The notes: generated by a model from the sequence alone, not told the origin. A stretch of DNA of 52,427 bases from Microbacterium enclense (GCF_004022425.1 NZ_RBZY01000026.1:1-52427), one strand, 5' to 3'; numbered from the stretch's first letter, positions 18,832 through 27,742 are shown. A program made the numbers and translations.

Positions 18832-21124
18832 GGCGGGAACCTCGGCGCCGGTGCGCCGGCGACGTGACCTCGCCCTGCTGTCCCTCGGTGTGTTCGCGGG
18901 GATCGTCGCCGCTCTGCTGCCGGTGTTCTCCGTCATCGCGCCCGGGAGCTGGACCGCGGGAGCGCTTGTCGCCGCCGCGGCCGTCCTGGCCAGCGGCCTC
19001 GCCGTGCGGTTCTCGCGGCTGCCCGCGCTCGCGGCCACGGTCGTCGAGCTCATCGTCGGGGTGCTCCTGCTCACGGCGCTCTTCGGACGCGGGACGGCGG
19101 CCCTGGGGGTCATCCCCACGCCGGCGACGATCGCGTCCGTTCCGACTCTGTACGCCGCGGCATCCGAGGAGATCCGGCTGGGGGTCGCCCCGGTCGAGCC
19201 CGCCACCGGACTGGCTTTCGTCCTCGTCGCCGCGATCGCCGGTCTGGCCATCGTGCTCGACCACGTGGTCCTGACGGCGCGGATGCCGCTGCTGGGCGGC
19301 GTCGGGCTCGTCGCGGTCTCGCTCATCCCGACGATCGCCATCCCCGCCGCGGTCGACGTGCCCGCGGTGCTGGTCCTCGCCGCCACGGTGCTCTTCCTCC
19401 TGCGCGTGGACGTGCGCTCCCGCACCCGATCGACCGCTCCGCCCCGCAGCCGCAGCACGCGCGCGCAGGGTGCCTCGGCCACCGCGCTCGGGATCGCCGC
19501 CGCGGCCGTCGTCGTGACGCTCGTCGCCGTCCCGCTCCTGCCTCAGCCCGGCCTGCGGTTCGCCTCCGGCACCGGAGCCGGATTCGGAACGACGATCAAC
19601 CCCACCCTCGAGCTCGGCAACGACCTGCGTCAGCCGCGCGAGATCGACGTGCTCACGGTCACCACCACCGGCCCCTCGGCACCGTACCTGCGGGCGGTCA
19701 CGCTGTCGCAGTTCGACGGAGCCGTCTGGCAGCCCGACACGGGCGACAGCGTGACGGTGCCGGGCGACGGCCCCGTGTTCGATCCCGTTCCCGTGGACGG
19801 CGACATCGCGCTGGCCGACTGGACCACGAACGTCACGGTGGGCGAGCTCGACAGCCCGTGGCTCCCCGTGCCCTACCCCGCATCCACCGTCACCGGCCTC
19901 GAGGGAGAGTGGCTCGGTCTGCCGTCGAACCGGACGATCGTGTCGCGCTCCGGGTCGTCGCGCAACCAGGACTACGAGGCCGAGGCGATCGTGCCGCGCC
20001 CCACGCTCGAGCAGATCCGCTCGCGTCCGGTCGGAGGAGACGAACTCGGCGACGCGGTGAGGGAGCTCCCCGCGGACGTACCGGCCATCATCGGCGAGAC
20101 CGCGCGAAGCGTCACCGCCGACGCGCAGTCGCCCTACGACGCTCTGGTGGCGTTGCAGAGCTGGTTCCGCAGCAGCCAGTTCCGCTACTCCCTCGACGCC
20201 CCCGTCGACGCGGGGTTCGACGGGGCCGGAATGGATGCCGTCGCCCAGTTCCTGCAAGAACGCACCGGCTACTGCGTCCACTTCGCCTCGGCTTTCGCGG
20301 TCATGGCGCGCACGCTCGACATGCCCTCCCGCATCGTCGTCGGCTACCTCCCCGGGACGCGCTCCGGGTCCGTCGAACAGACCGGCACGACCGAGTTCAC
20401 GGTCACCTCCAGCCAGCTGCACGCGTGGCCCGAGGTGTACTTCCGCGGCATCGGCTGGGTGCCCTTCGAGCCGACCAACAGCCTCGGCGTGCCTACGACC
20501 TTCGCCTCCGGAACGACCACCGGCGCGCCCGGAGCGACCACCGCACCCGACCAGCAGGATGCCGCGACCCCCGGCGCCGCCGCGACGGACGCCCCTCAGC
20601 TCGGCGATCAGGACGGCCCCGGGGCTGCGGCCACCGGCTCGGGGGCGGCGGCCGCGCAGACCCCGGCGGGCGTTCTCCTGACCCTCGGCGGCGTCGTGCT
20701 TCTCCTGCTGCTCGCCGCTCCCGCGACGCTGGCCGCCCGACGCCGGCGCTCGCGTGCGCGGCTCGTCCGCGCGGGCGACGCCGTCGCGGCCTGGGCCGAG
20801 ATCCGCGCGTACGCGGTGGACCTCGGCATCCCCGCCCCGGATGCGGAGTCGCCGCGCGCGTTCGCGGCCCGCCTCGTCGAGGTCCACGGGGTGGATGCCG
20901 ACGACATCGGGCTCGTGCGGGACGCGCTGGAACACGCGATCTACGCCGAAGACGACGCGCGGTCGGGCGACGCCACGGTGCTCGCGGCGGCGGTGGACCG
21001 CGTCCGCGCACGCCTGCGCAGTGGGACGTCCGCGGTGCGGCGCGCGCTGGCGGTGGTGCTCCCCCGCTCCCTCACGATGCGCGAGCAGTCGGCCGCGGTC
21101 GAGGTGCGGGATCGAGTCGGCTGA
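18818..21124 (+). CDS. Transglutaminase-like membrane protein (TgpA family: DUF3488, TGc, DUF4129)
   Basis: 768 residues. I choose GTG 18818 (MSVREAGTSAP); GTG 18824 is the other candidate. An N-terminal block of about six membrane spans (DUF3488) is followed by an extracytoplasmic domain. The transglutaminase core has Cys in RTGYCVHFASAF (about 485) and His in LHAWPEVYF (about 535). A Thr/Gly/Pro-rich linker, a final membrane span and a cytoplasmic DUF4129-like tail follow. Probably a surface protease or crosslinking enzyme acting on envelope proteins or peptidoglycan with MoxR/DUF58. Confidence 0.93.
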   Translation: MSVREAGTSAPVRRRRDLALLSLGVFAGIVAALLPVFSVIAPGSWTAGALVAAAAVLASGLAVRFSRLPALAATVVELIVGVLLLTALFGRGTAALGVIPTPATIASVPTLYAAASEEIRLGVAPVEPATGLAFVLVAAIAGLAIVLDHVVLTARMPLLGGVGLVAVSLIPTIAIPAAVDVPAVLVLAATVLFLLRVDVRSRTRSTAPPRSRSTRAQGASATALGIAAAAVVVTLVAVPLLPQPGLRFASGTGAGFGTTINPTLELGNDLRQPREIDVLTVTTTGPSAPYLRAVTLSQFDGAVWQPDTGDSVTVPGDGPVFDPVPVDGDIALADWTTNVTVGELDSPWLPVPYPASTVTGLEGEWLGLPSNRTIVSRSGSSRNQDYEAEAIVPRPTLEQIRSRPVGGDELGDAVRELPADVPAIIGETARSVTADAQSPYDALVALQSWFRSSQFRYSLDAPVDAGFDGAGMDAVAQFLQERTGYCVHFASAFAVMARTLDMPSRIVVGYLPGTRSGSVEQTGTTEFTVTSSQLHAWPEVYFRGIGWVPFEPTNSLGVPTTFASGTTTGAPGATTAPDQQDAATPGAAATDAPQLGDQDGPGAAATGSGAAAAQTPAGVLLTLGGVVLLLLLAAPATLAARRRRSRARLVRAGDAVAAWAEIRAYAVDLGIPAPDAESPRAFAARLVEVHGVDADDIGLVRDALEHAIYAEDDARSGDATVLAAAVDRVRARLRSGTSAVRRALAVVLPRSLTMREQSAAVEVRDRVG

Positions 21125-21132
21125 CCGACGGC

Positions 21133-21170
21133 GAGAGCCCCGCCCGAACTCTGGTTCGGACGGGGCTCTC
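21133..21170. terminator. Hairpin terminator between tgpA-like gene and tRNA-Ser
   Basis: GAGAGCCCCG (21133-21142) pairs with CGGGGCTCTC (21161-21170), and the loop contains a second stem, CCGAAC/GTTCGG. It sits between converging transcripts and could serve both. Confidence 0.7.
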
Positions 21171-21175
21171 CGTGG

Positions 21176-21264
21176 CGGAAGTGACAGGATTTGAACCTGC
21201 GAGGCGAGTTACCCCGCCTACATGGATTCCAGCCATGCTCCTTAGGCCGCTCGGACACACTTCC
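21176..21264 (-). tRNA. tRNA-Ser (anticodon GGA)
   Basis: The minus strand begins GGAAGTG and ends CACTTCC plus discriminator G. The anticodon stem CATGG/CCATG encloses the loop CTGGAAT, giving anticodon GGA. There is a long variable arm (GGCGGGG...CCCCGCC region) typical of serine tRNA, and the T loop GTTCAAATC is standard. No CCA is encoded. TAAGAT at 21278-21273 is a likely -10 box. Confidence 0.97.
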
Positions 21265-21352
21265 AACAGTCGATCTTACACGGCGGCGGGTGCGTCCCCA
21301 CGCCGCGGCAGCGCCCGGAGGCTGCGGCGTCACCAGCCGCCGTCCCGCACCG

Positions 21353-21724
21353 TCAGCGCTCGGCCAGCTGAGCGAGGAACTCGTCGGCGGCGGCGAGCTG
21401 CCGGCGCAACCCGTCGCGGCGTGTGATCGCCTCTTCCCGGATGCCATCGAGCCGGGCCCGCAGATCGTCGTCCTGGGGCGCGGCAACCAGCCCGTCGACC
21501 ACGGCGAGCAACTCCCCCATCTGCTCGAGCGAGTACCCCAGCGGCTTCATCCGACGGATGAGGAGCAGACGGGATTCGTCGTCCGCCGTGTACAGCCGGA
21601 ATCCGCCCTCCGATCGCGCGGACGGTCGAAGGAGACCGATCTCGTCGTAATGCCGAAGTGTGCGGATCGATAGTCCCGTGCGCTCGGCGAGTTCGCCGAT
21701 CTGCATCGGCCGGACCTGGTCCAT
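21353..21724 (-). CDS. MerR-family transcriptional regulator
   Basis: 123 residues. The N-terminal helix-turn-helix reads MQIGELAERTGLSIRTLRHY and continues DEIGLLRPS, followed by the wing and a C-terminal coiled-coil dimerisation helix (about 80-120). No cysteine or large effector domain is present, so the signal is unclear. Start at ATG 21724, with ATG 21706 (MQIGEL) also possible. It is divergent from the SulP transporter across about 90 nt containing a MerR-like dyad, so it probably controls that transporter and itself. Confidence 0.9.
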   Translation of the reverse strand: MDQVRPMQIGELAERTGLSIRTLRHYDEIGLLRPSARSEGGFRLYTADDESRLLLIRRMKPLGYSLEQMGELLAVVDGLVAAPQDDDLRARLDGIREEAITRRDGLRRQLAAADEFLAQLAER

Positions 21725-21744
21725 GGCATCCCCGATCCCGTAAA

Positions 21745-21765
21745 CCTCTCGTTACGGTAGAGTTT
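21745..21765. promoter_or_regulatory. Candidate MerR operator in the merR-sulP intergenic region
   Basis: The imperfect dyad CCTCT-CGTTACGG-TAGAG is flanked by AAA and TTT. It resembles MerR/SoxR boxes lying between over-spaced -35 and -10 hexamers. On the plus strand TAGAGT (21758-21763) could be the -10 of sulP. Confidence 0.4.
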
Positions 21766-21816
21766 GACGGTCGCGCTCGCGACCCCTCGATTCTCCCCCA
21801 CCCCTCCGGAGTCCCC

Positions 21817-23307
21817 GTGACCGACGTCCGCGCGCGCTCGCGCCCCGAGCCCACCGTCCTGCAGGCGCTGCGCTCGCCCCGATTGCTCACCCGTGAGATT
21901 CTCGCGGGCCTCGTCGTCGCGATCGCCTTGATCCCGGAGGCCATCGCGTTCTCGATCATCGCGGGCGTGGACCCGCGGTTGGGACTGTTCTCGTCGTTCG
22001 TCATCGCGGTCGCGATCGCATTCCTCGGCGGGCGCACCGCGATGATCAGCGCCGCCACGGGAGCGATCGCCCTCGTCATCGCGCCCGTGGCCCGGGAGCA
22101 CGGGGTCGACTATCTGCTCGCGACCGTGATCCTCGGCGGCCTCCTCCAGGTCGTCTTCGGGCTCCTCGGTGTGGCGAAGCTCAGGCGCTACATCCCCCGC
22201 AGCGTGATGGTCGGGTTCGTCAACGCGCTCGCGATCCTGATCTTCATCGCCCAGGTGCCGCAGCTCATCGGGGTGCCGTGGATGGTCTACCCCCTCACCG
22301 CGGCGGGCCTGGCGATCATGTACCTCCTGCCGCGCCTGACCCGGGCCGTGCCTGCGCCGCTCGTTGCCATCGTGCTCCTGACGGGCGCGGCGGTCGTGTT
22401 CGGTATCTCGGTGCCGACGGTGGGAGATCAGGGCGCGCTGCCCGAGAGCCTGCCGGTGCTGCTCCTACCGGACGTCCCCCTCACCGTCGAAACGCTCGCG
22501 ATCATCTTCCCGTTCGCTCTCGCCATGGCCGTGGTCGGTCTCCTCGAATCCCTCATGACCGCCGCGCTGGTCGATGAGATCACCGACACCCCGTCGTCGA
22601 AGACGCGGGAGTCCCTCGGGCAGGGCACAGCGAACGTGCTGTCGGGCCTCTTCGGCGGGATGGGCGGCTGCGCGATGATCGGTCAGACCATGATCAACGT
22701 GAAGGCGTCGGGGGCGCGCACGCGCATCTCCACGTTCCTCGCCGGAGTGTTCCTCCTCCTGCTCGTCCTCGTGTTCGGCGATGTCGTCGCGATCATCCCC
22801 ATGGCCGTGCTCGTCGCGGTCATGATCGTGGTCTCGATCGCCACGTTCGACTGGCACAGCATCCGCCCGTCCTCCGTGCGACGCATGCCGCTGAGCGAGA
22901 CGACCGTCATGGTCGCCACCGTTGCGGTCACCGTCGGGACGCACAACCTCGCCATCGGCGTCGGAGTCGGAGTGATCGTCGCCGCGGTCCTGTTCGCCCG
23001 ACGCGTCGCCGGTGTGACGCGGGTGCACCGGGAGCTCGACGGCGACACCGCCCGCTACCGAGTGGAGGGCGAGCTGTTCTTCGCCTCGAGCCACGATCTC
23101 ACCACGAAGTTCGCGTATCACCGCGACCCGGGCCACGTCGTGATCGACCTGTCCGGCTCGCACGTCTGGGACGCCTCGACGGTGGCCGCCCTCGACGCCG
23201 TGCAGACCCGGTACGCCCGCCTCGGTACCAGCGTCGACATCGTCGGGATGAACGTGCCGACCGCGCGCATCCACGGCCGTCTGACCGGAACGCTCGGAGG
23301 GCACTGA
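21817..23307 (+). CDS. SulP-family anion transporter with STAS domain
   Basis: 496 residues from GTG 21817, with CCGGAG 6 nt upstream. The N-terminal segment [21 protein letters not shown] (split over residues 32-52) and the glycine-rich [16 protein letters not shown] are SulP signatures. About 10-12 spans follow. A C-terminal STAS domain (about 400-490) contains [16 protein letters not shown]. SulP proteins import sulfate, bicarbonate or dicarboxylates with Na+ or H+; the substrate is not readable here. Divergent from MerR, which may sense a related ion. Confidence 0.92.
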   Translation: MTDVRARSRPEPTVLQALRSPRLLTREILAGLVVAIALIPEAIAFSIIAGVDPRLGLFSSFVIAVAIAFLGGRTAMISAATGAIALVIAPVAREHGVDYLLATVILGGLLQVVFGLLGVAKLRRYIPRSVMVGFVNALAILIFIAQVPQLIGVPWMVYPLTAAGLAIMYLLPRLTRAVPAPLVAIVLLTGAAVVFGISVPTVGDQGALPESLPVLLLPDVPLTVETLAIIFPFALAMAVVGLLESLMTAALVDEITDTPSSKTRESLGQGTANVLSGLFGGMGGCAMIGQTMINVKASGARTRISTFLAGVFLLLLVLVFGDVVAIIPMAVLVAVMIVVSIATFDWHSIRPSSVRRMPLSETTVMVATVAVTVGTHNLAIGVGVGVIVAAVLFARRVAGVTRVHRELDGDTARYRVEGELFFASSHDLTTKFAYHRDPGHVVIDLSGSHVWDASTVAALDAVQTRYARLGTSVDIVGMNVPTARIHGRLTGTLGGH

Positions 23308-23321
23308 GCCCGCAGGACGCG

Positions 23322-24257
23322 TCAGGAGCGCAGCGTCGTGGACGGCGTCTCGCCGAATTCACCGCGGTACATCGCGGCGAACCGTCCCAGGTTCGAAAAG
23401 CCCCACCGGGCAGCGATCGCGGCGACCGTCTCCACCGAGGGGTCGGCCGCGCGCAGCTCCGCGCGGGCGGCATCCAGTCGCACCCGTCGGACGTACTGCA
23501 TCGGCGTGCGCCCGGTGGCCGTGCGGAAGGCGTACTGCAGCCCGCGCGGCGACAGACGAGCGGCCTGGGCGATGTCGGCCAGTGCGATGGGCCCGGTGGC
23601 GTGGGCGTCGATGTATGCCTTGGCCCGCCGGACCGGAGCCGGCAACGCCCGCGCCGGCCGCCCCGCGGCGAGCGCTTCCGTGAAGGTCGATGGGAAGGTC
23701 ATGAGCGACGCCTCGAGCAGGAGCGAGCGCACCTGCTGTTCGACGACCGGCGACCGTTCCGGAGAACGCAGCAGCACGTCTCGGCCGTACTCCCACGTGC
23801 GCGTCCAGTAGCGCAGGCGCTGTTCCGACAGCGGGACGTGCCCCGTCAGTCGCACCCGGAGAGCATCGTCGCCGGAGATCCGACGCGCGGCCTCGTCGAC
23901 CTCGCTGCGTGCGAAGGACAGCGCCGTTCCCGCGATCCGACCCGAGAAGGCGATCTCGATCGGACGCTCGGTGACGACGAACGGAACGGCGGTGTCGATG
24001 CGTTCCCGGCGGTAGGTCGCGCGGATGCGCGGGCCGGCGATCCGCCCGACGATCATCTGATCGCCCGGGTCGGACTCGGTGACCATCGTCGATCCGACGG
24101 TGTAGTCGCAGAAACCGAAGCCGGGATCCGCGGCACCGTGGAAGACGAAAGCGGGTTGAATACCTTCGGCGCGTGAGATGCGTGCCCCCGGTATGACCGT
24201 CTGCCACATCTCCTCGACCGTGCCGGCATCCCTGGTTTCGACGTGCGTATGCTCCAC
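23322..24257 (-). CDS. AraC-family transcriptional regulator (AraC-binding-like N-terminal domain)
   Basis: 311 residues from GTG 24257, chosen because two paralogues in this window begin about 20 residues before the same conserved Trp. The frame stays open to a GTG at 24413, so a longer form is possible. The N-terminal ligand domain is of the AraC_binding_2 type. The C-terminal double helix-turn-helix starts near residue 210 (RAKAYIDAHATGPIAL, RLSPRGLQYAFRTATG, AARWGFSNLGRFAAMY). TATGAA lies 6 nt before the chosen GTG, hinting at a leaderless message. The effector is unknown. It faces the short unknown gene at 24.4 kb. Confidence 0.82.
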   Translation of the reverse strand: MEHTHVETRDAGTVEEMWQTVIPGARISRAEGIQPAFVFHGAADPGFGFCDYTVGSTMVTESDPGDQMIVGRIAGPRIRATYRRERIDTAVPFVVTERPIEIAFSGRIAGTALSFARSEVDEAARRISGDDALRVRLTGHVPLSEQRLRYWTRTWEYGRDVLLRSPERSPVVEQQVRSLLLEASLMTFPSTFTEALAAGRPARALPAPVRRAKAYIDAHATGPIALADIAQAARLSPRGLQYAFRTATGRTPMQYVRRVRLDAARAELRAADPSVETVAAIAARWGFSNLGRFAAMYRGEFGETPSTTLRS

Positions 24258-24427
24258 GGGGATTTCATAGGTTCGGACTGCCGAAATCGGATAGACCGTT
24301 GCGTCCCTGAGCGAATTGTGCGACGGAACCGGTACCACGGCGGACGAACATGCAGTACTTTCCCCCGGCAGGCCGGATAATCGAGGAAGTCGCCGCCCCC
24401 GCCGCGCGCTCACAGACGGGATCCCTC

Positions 24428-24772
24428 ATGCCATTCCGCACCACCGCCACACTGCAGACGTGGATCGACGACTTCCGTGCGCTCGGCTACGACGACGCCG
24501 GCATTCTGAGGGTCATCCCCCAGGACAGCGAGGACGACTCCGACACGGGCCTCATCGCCGCTCGCCTGCGCTCCGTGTCGACGACGTTCTACGTGGCACC
24601 CGATACCGAGCCGGGGTCGACCGGATGGGCCGTGACGTTCGAACCGCGCGAGACCGCCGCACCGCTCGGCTCGGCGCGCGTGCTGGCCCTCTCGGGCGAG
24701 TTGGCGATGCTCTCGGCCCTGTGCATGTTCCTCCAGGCGCGCGCTCAGGCCTTCCTCGACGGCCGTTCCTGA
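24428..24772 (+). CDS. Conserved hypothetical protein, 114 residues
   Basis: Starts at ATG 24428 (MPFRTTATLQTWIDD), with GGGA upstream. An in-frame ATG at 24350 would add 26 residues rich in Ala/Arg and is less likely. The protein is soluble, with an N-terminal amphipathic segment (DDFRALGYDDAGILRVI) and a helical C-terminus (LSALCMFLQARAQAFL). I recognise no domain. It is divergent from an AraC regulator that may control it. Confidence 0.65.
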   Translation: MPFRTTATLQTWIDDFRALGYDDAGILRVIPQDSEDDSDTGLIAARLRSVSTTFYVAPDTEPGSTGWAVTFEPRETAAPLGSARVLALSGELAMLSALCMFLQARAQAFLDGRS

Positions 24773-24816
24773 CGCCGATCCCGCTCCTGCTCGAGGTGCG
24801 CGGCTCTCTGCGAGGT

Positions 24817-25275
24817 TCAGCGGGAGGCGGTGCCAGCGGCCGTCAGTCGCCGAAGCACGTCCGCAACCGCGGACGCGTCCGCGGGCTCGAGCTCGGCGAT
24901 CGCCGACTCCACCGCGGCGTCGAACGCGCGGAGCGAGCACCAGGGTGCCGCGTCCAGGTCGACGATTGCGGTGATGTGGTTCACCCGGCGGTCTTCCGTA
25001 TCGAGGTCGCGGCGGACCGTGCCGCGCTGCACCAAGCGGTCGATGAGAGTGGTGACGCCGGCCGAGGTGATGCCGAGGTGATCTCGCACGTGTGACGGTC
25101 GCGCGCCCGGATTCGCCGCGATGAACAGCAGAGCCTTCGCGTCCAGCTCGTTGAGCGAGAGAGCGCGACGCGCCTCCGCCATGGCGGAGCAGCGCGCTTC
25201 GTCGTAGCCCAGGAGCGCGGTTCCGAGAGCGGACCCCGCACCCGGTTCCGTCGACGAGTCGGAAAAGTTCTGCAC
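24817..25275 (-). CDS. MarR-family transcriptional regulator
   Basis: 152 residues from GTG 25275 (VQNFSDSSTEPG). The winged helix-turn-helix contains SLNELDAKALLFIAANPG, HLGITSAGVTTLIDRLVQRG and the wing RRDLDTEDRRVNH, the classic MarR order. TACGAT lies 8 nt before the start, so the message may be leaderless, although GGGGG could act as a weak binding site. An upstream extension to 25413 is open but lacks family similarity. Divergent from the membrane-stress operon. Confidence 0.85.
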   Translation of the reverse strand: MQNFSDSSTEPGAGSALGTALLGYDEARCSAMAEARRALSLNELDAKALLFIAANPGARPSHVRDHLGITSAGVTTLIDRLVQRGTVRRDLDTEDRRVNHITAIVDLDAAPWCSLRAFDAAVESAIAELEPADASAVADVLRRLTAAGTASR

Positions 25276-25408
25276 GACCCCCGATCGTACTGGCGCCAGC
25301 TCTGCGGCGCCGACCCCCGCGCCGGGGAAGAGGGCGTGTTTCACCACTGCCGGGACCGTGTGCGCGGTGAGCCGGGCCGGTGCGCGCGTTGCACGCCGAT
25401 GCGCCCGG

Positions 25409-25448
25409 CGCAAGGGTCACGCGTCGCCGGCCGATCCGCCCGTATACC
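25409..25448 (+). promoter_or_regulatory. GTCAA(C/G)-type promoter of the membrane-stress operon
   Basis: CGCAAG (25409-25414), 28 nt, then TATACC (25443-25448). It is a weaker variant of the recurrent element, placed 37 nt before the first ATG. Confidence 0.4.
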
Positions 25449-25484
25449 GGACGTCCCCCCAACAGCAGGACGGAAGGAGCGACC

Positions 25485-26201
25485 ATGTCGCAATTCACCG
25501 CTTCGGACGACGGAGGCGCCGGCGTGACCGCGAAAGCGGGAACCGCCGCGCAGGAGGCGTCCGACGTGACGGCCACCGTCGGACACGAAGCCGCGGGCGT
25601 CGCACGCACGGGCAAGGAAGAGATCACGGCGGTCGCGGGCGAGGCCAAGACCCAGATCACGCAGCTCTTCGCCCAGACCGGCCGAGAGCTGTCCGATCAG
25701 GCCGCCAGCCAGCAGCAGCGTCTCGCCGCCGGTGCCAGCGCCTTCGGCGACGACCTCTCCCGGATGGCCGAGAACGACCAGGGGTCGGGGTTCGCCGGCG
25801 ACCTCGTCCGACGGGTGGCAACGCACGCCTCGACCGCCGGAGCCTGGCTCGCCGACCGCGACCCGCAGGAGCTCCTCCGCGACGTCACGGCGTTCGCACG
25901 CCGCCGGCCGGGAGCCTTCATCGCGGGTGCGGTCGTGGCCGGGCTGGTCGTCGGACGCCTTTCGCGGGCGCTCGCCGCGGGCGCCTCCTCGTCGAACACC
26001 TCGAGCACCTCGGGTTCCACCGGCAGGGTTTCCGCTGACACGACCCCGGACGGTCCCCGTTTCACCGCCGCCGACGCGCAGGCACGCGCGACGGAGGATC
26101 CGACAGGCGTCGACTCCGACACGCCCGTCTACAGCCGCTCGGCGCACCTCATCGACGGCGACCGGGAGGAGCAGGCGAATGACCGATCCGACACCGTCTG
26201 A
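25485..26201 (+). CDS. Putative membrane-anchored stress protein, unknown function
   Basis: 238 residues from ATG 25485, with GAAGGAG upstream. The first 110 residues are Ala/Glu/Thr-rich and predict long amphipathic helices (for example AGVARTGKEEITAVAGEAK), like apolipoprotein or LEA-type proteins. One membrane span lies near residues 145-165 (GAFIAGAVVAGLVVGRL). The C-terminus is polar and disordered. First gene of a three-gene operon with a holin-like and a DUF3618 protein, a set that is common in actinobacteria. The gene overlaps the next by 23 nt. Confidence 0.8.
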   Translation: MSQFTASDDGGAGVTAKAGTAAQEASDVTATVGHEAAGVARTGKEEITAVAGEAKTQITQLFAQTGRELSDQAASQQQRLAAGASAFGDDLSRMAENDQGSGFAGDLVRRVATHASTAGAWLADRDPQELLRDVTAFARRRPGAFIAGAVVAGLVVGRLSRALAAGASSSNTSSTSGSTGRVSADTTPDGPRFTAADAQARATEDPTGVDSDTPVYSRSAHLIDGDREEQANDRSDTV

Positions 26202-26592
26202 ACAGCGCGCCGCCACCTCCTCGCTCGGCGAACTGGTGGGCGAGGTCACGCGCGACATGTCCACGCTCATGCGCCAGGAGCTCACGCTCGCGAAGGCCGA
26301 GCTGAAGGACTCCGCATCGAAATCCGCGAAGGGCGCGGGGCTGCTCGGCGGGGCGGGCTACGCCGCCGGCATGGTCGTGCTGTTCCTCTCCATCGCGCTG
26401 TGGGCAGGGCTCTCCCTGTGGATCGGGTCCGCCTGGTCCGCGCTCGTGGTCGCCGTGCTCTGGGCGATCATCGCGGCCGTCCTGTTCGCGATCGGACGCA
26501 CCGAACTGAAGAAGGTGGAGGGCGCGCCGGTCACGGCGGAGACCCTCCGGGAGATTCCGGACGCATTCACCAGAAACGAGGAGAACCGATGA
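26179..26592 (+). CDS. Phage-holin-family / Phage_holin_3_6-like membrane protein
   Basis: 137 residues. An N-terminal amphipathic helix (LGELVGEVTRDMSTLMRQELTLAKAEL split around residues 15-42) is followed by two membrane spans (about 60-80 and 87-107) and a polar tail. This is the layout of PF07332 proteins. Despite the name these are chromosomal stress/envelope proteins, and no other phage gene is nearby. The stop overlaps the next start as ATGA. Confidence 0.87.
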   Translation: MTDPTPSEQRAATSSLGELVGEVTRDMSTLMRQELTLAKAELKDSASKSAKGAGLLGGAGYAAGMVVLFLSIALWAGLSLWIGSAWSALVVAVLWAIIAAVLFAIGRTELKKVEGAPVTAETLREIPDAFTRNEENR

Positions 26593-27164
26593 CCGATTCA
26601 CCGGAAGCCATCCGCGCCGACATCGAGCGCACCCGCGAGACGCTCGGCTCGGACGTCGACGCCCTCGCCGATAAGGTGACGCCGTCGAAGATCGTCGAAC
26701 GTCAGAAGAACAAGGTGCACAACGCCGTCAACGGACTCCGTGACCGGCTCATGGGTGCCGCCGACGACACCGCCCACGGCGCGTCCGACCTCGCCCACGG
26801 TGTGGCGGACGGCGTGCACGGGGTCGCCCACGGTGCCACGGCGAAGGCCAAGGGCAACCCCCTGGCCGTGGGACTCGTCGCGTTCGGGGTCGGCCTCGTC
26901 GTGGCATCCCTCATCCCGCCCACTCGCGCCGAACGCGACGCCGCCCAGGCGGCGAAGGAGAAGGCGCAGCCGCTGGTCGACGGGGCCAAGGACGTGGCCC
27001 AGGAGATCGCGGACGATCTGCGTGAGCCGGCCGCGGACGCTGCCGCGGCGGTGAAGGATCGTGCGAGCGAAGCCGTCGAACACGTCAAGGAGGAGTCGGC
27101 CTCGGCGTCCGAGACGGTCCGCGACCACGCGCAGCAGGCCGGCGAGCACGTCCGCGACGCCTGA
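26589..27164 (+). CDS. DUF3618 domain protein
   Basis: 191 residues. The N-terminus SPEAIRADIERTRETLGSDVDALADKV (split) is the DUF3618 signature. A helical region with His-Gly repeats (HGASDLAHGVADGVHGVAHG) precedes one membrane span (AVGLVAFGVGLVVASLIPP, about 98-116). A long charged helical tail (140-191) follows, with repeated Ala/Glu/Lys. Probably an inner-membrane tethered protein working with the two upstream products. Translationally coupled by the ATGA overlap. Confidence 0.87.
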   Translation: MTDSPEAIRADIERTRETLGSDVDALADKVTPSKIVERQKNKVHNAVNGLRDRLMGAADDTAHGASDLAHGVADGVHGVAHGATAKAKGNPLAVGLVAFGVGLVVASLIPPTRAERDAAQAAKEKAQPLVDGAKDVAQEIADDLREPAADAAAAVKDRASEAVEHVKEESASASETVRDHAQQAGEHVRDA

Positions 27165-27170
27165 ACGATC

Positions 27171-27207
27171 CCGCGGGACGGGACACCGGGCTCGTCCCGT
27201 CCCGCGG
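27171..27207 (+). terminator. Hairpin terminator of the membrane-stress operon
   Basis: A perfect 14-bp stem (CCGCGGGACGGGAC at 27171-27184 with its complement at 27194-27207) with a 9-nt loop, 7 nt after the DUF3618 stop codon. No long T-run follows. Confidence 0.7.
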
Positions 27208-27249
27208 TTCCTCGCCGGACTGCTCGCCCATGCGCGGATCGGGCCGCAC

Positions 27250-27288
27250 GTCAAGGGAGGTGCCGCTCGCCGACGGTCGGGGTAGGAC
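27250..27288 (+). promoter_or_regulatory. GTCAA(C/G)-type promoter before the 63-residue gene
   Basis: GTCAAG (27250-27255), 27 nt, TAGGAC (27283-27288). The start codon follows at 27351, leaving a leader of about 55 nt with GGAG before the ATG. Confidence 0.5.
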
Positions 27289-27350
27289 GGAAGATGACCC
27301 GTCGGGAGACGGGCAGGATCCCGTCGGGAGACGGGAGCGAGGAGACCATC

Positions 27351-27542
27351 ATGGCCATTCACGGACGACGTGCCGGCGAGCAGACGAGCCCGATCTGGGG
27401 CGTCGCGATGTCGGCGGCGGCAGGGGACGGCATCGTTCCCCGCGCCGCGAAGACGACCGGCGAGAAAGAGCGCCCCGCGCGCCCGCTCTGGTCGCGCACC
27501 CGCAGCACGGGCCCGGTCGCATCGGCGGCCCCGCTCGGCTGA
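27351..27542 (+). CDS. Small hypothetical protein, 63 residues
   Basis: Starts at ATG 27351, with GAGGAGACC just upstream. Basic, Arg/Ala/Gly-rich and without a hydrophobic span (MAIHGRRAGEQTSPIWGVA at the start). It has its own promoter of the recurrent stress type and a strong terminator after it, so it is a single-gene unit. No family recognised. It could instead be a regulatory RNA with a short reading frame. Confidence 0.5.
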   Translation: MAIHGRRAGEQTSPIWGVAMSAAAGDGIVPRAAKTTGEKERPARPLWSRTRSTGPVASAAPLG

Positions 27543-27559
27543 TCTCGGCCCCATTTCCG

Positions 27560-27603
27560 ACGCGCCGGTCCCCTCCCCCCAGGACCGGCGCGTTGCTGTT
27601 TTT
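27560..27603 (+). terminator. Rho-independent terminator with T-run
   Basis: ACGCGCCGGTCC (27560-27571) pairs with GGACCGGCGCGT (27582-27593), followed by TGCTGTTTTT. It ends the small gene's transcript before the glycosyltransferase. Confidence 0.85.
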
Positions 27604-27742
27604 CCGGGACGCGCGCGTTCACGAAATGGTCTTCGCGGCGTAACCCGCCGCCCCGGGTCGAACCCTCAGCATGGGTCAAACCGCAACCGCGGTGATCGAT
27701 CCGGCTCCGCTCGGCGGCGCCCCTCCCCGGAAGGCGATCGCG

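Noticed and set aside
18620..20935. 771-codon minus-strand frame opposite the TgpA-like gene
   Set aside because: Low-complexity Arg/Gly/Asp translation, typical of GC-rich antisense frames.
24258..24413. Longer N-terminus for the AraC regulator (GTG at 24413)
   Set aside because: The two paralogues start about 20 residues before the same Trp, and the extension runs through likely promoter sequence; kept only as an alternative.
26179..26592. Prophage remnant suggested by a holin-family gene
   Set aside because: No other phage gene, att site or tRNA insertion is nearby; this holin-named family is chromosomal and sits in a DUF3618 operon.
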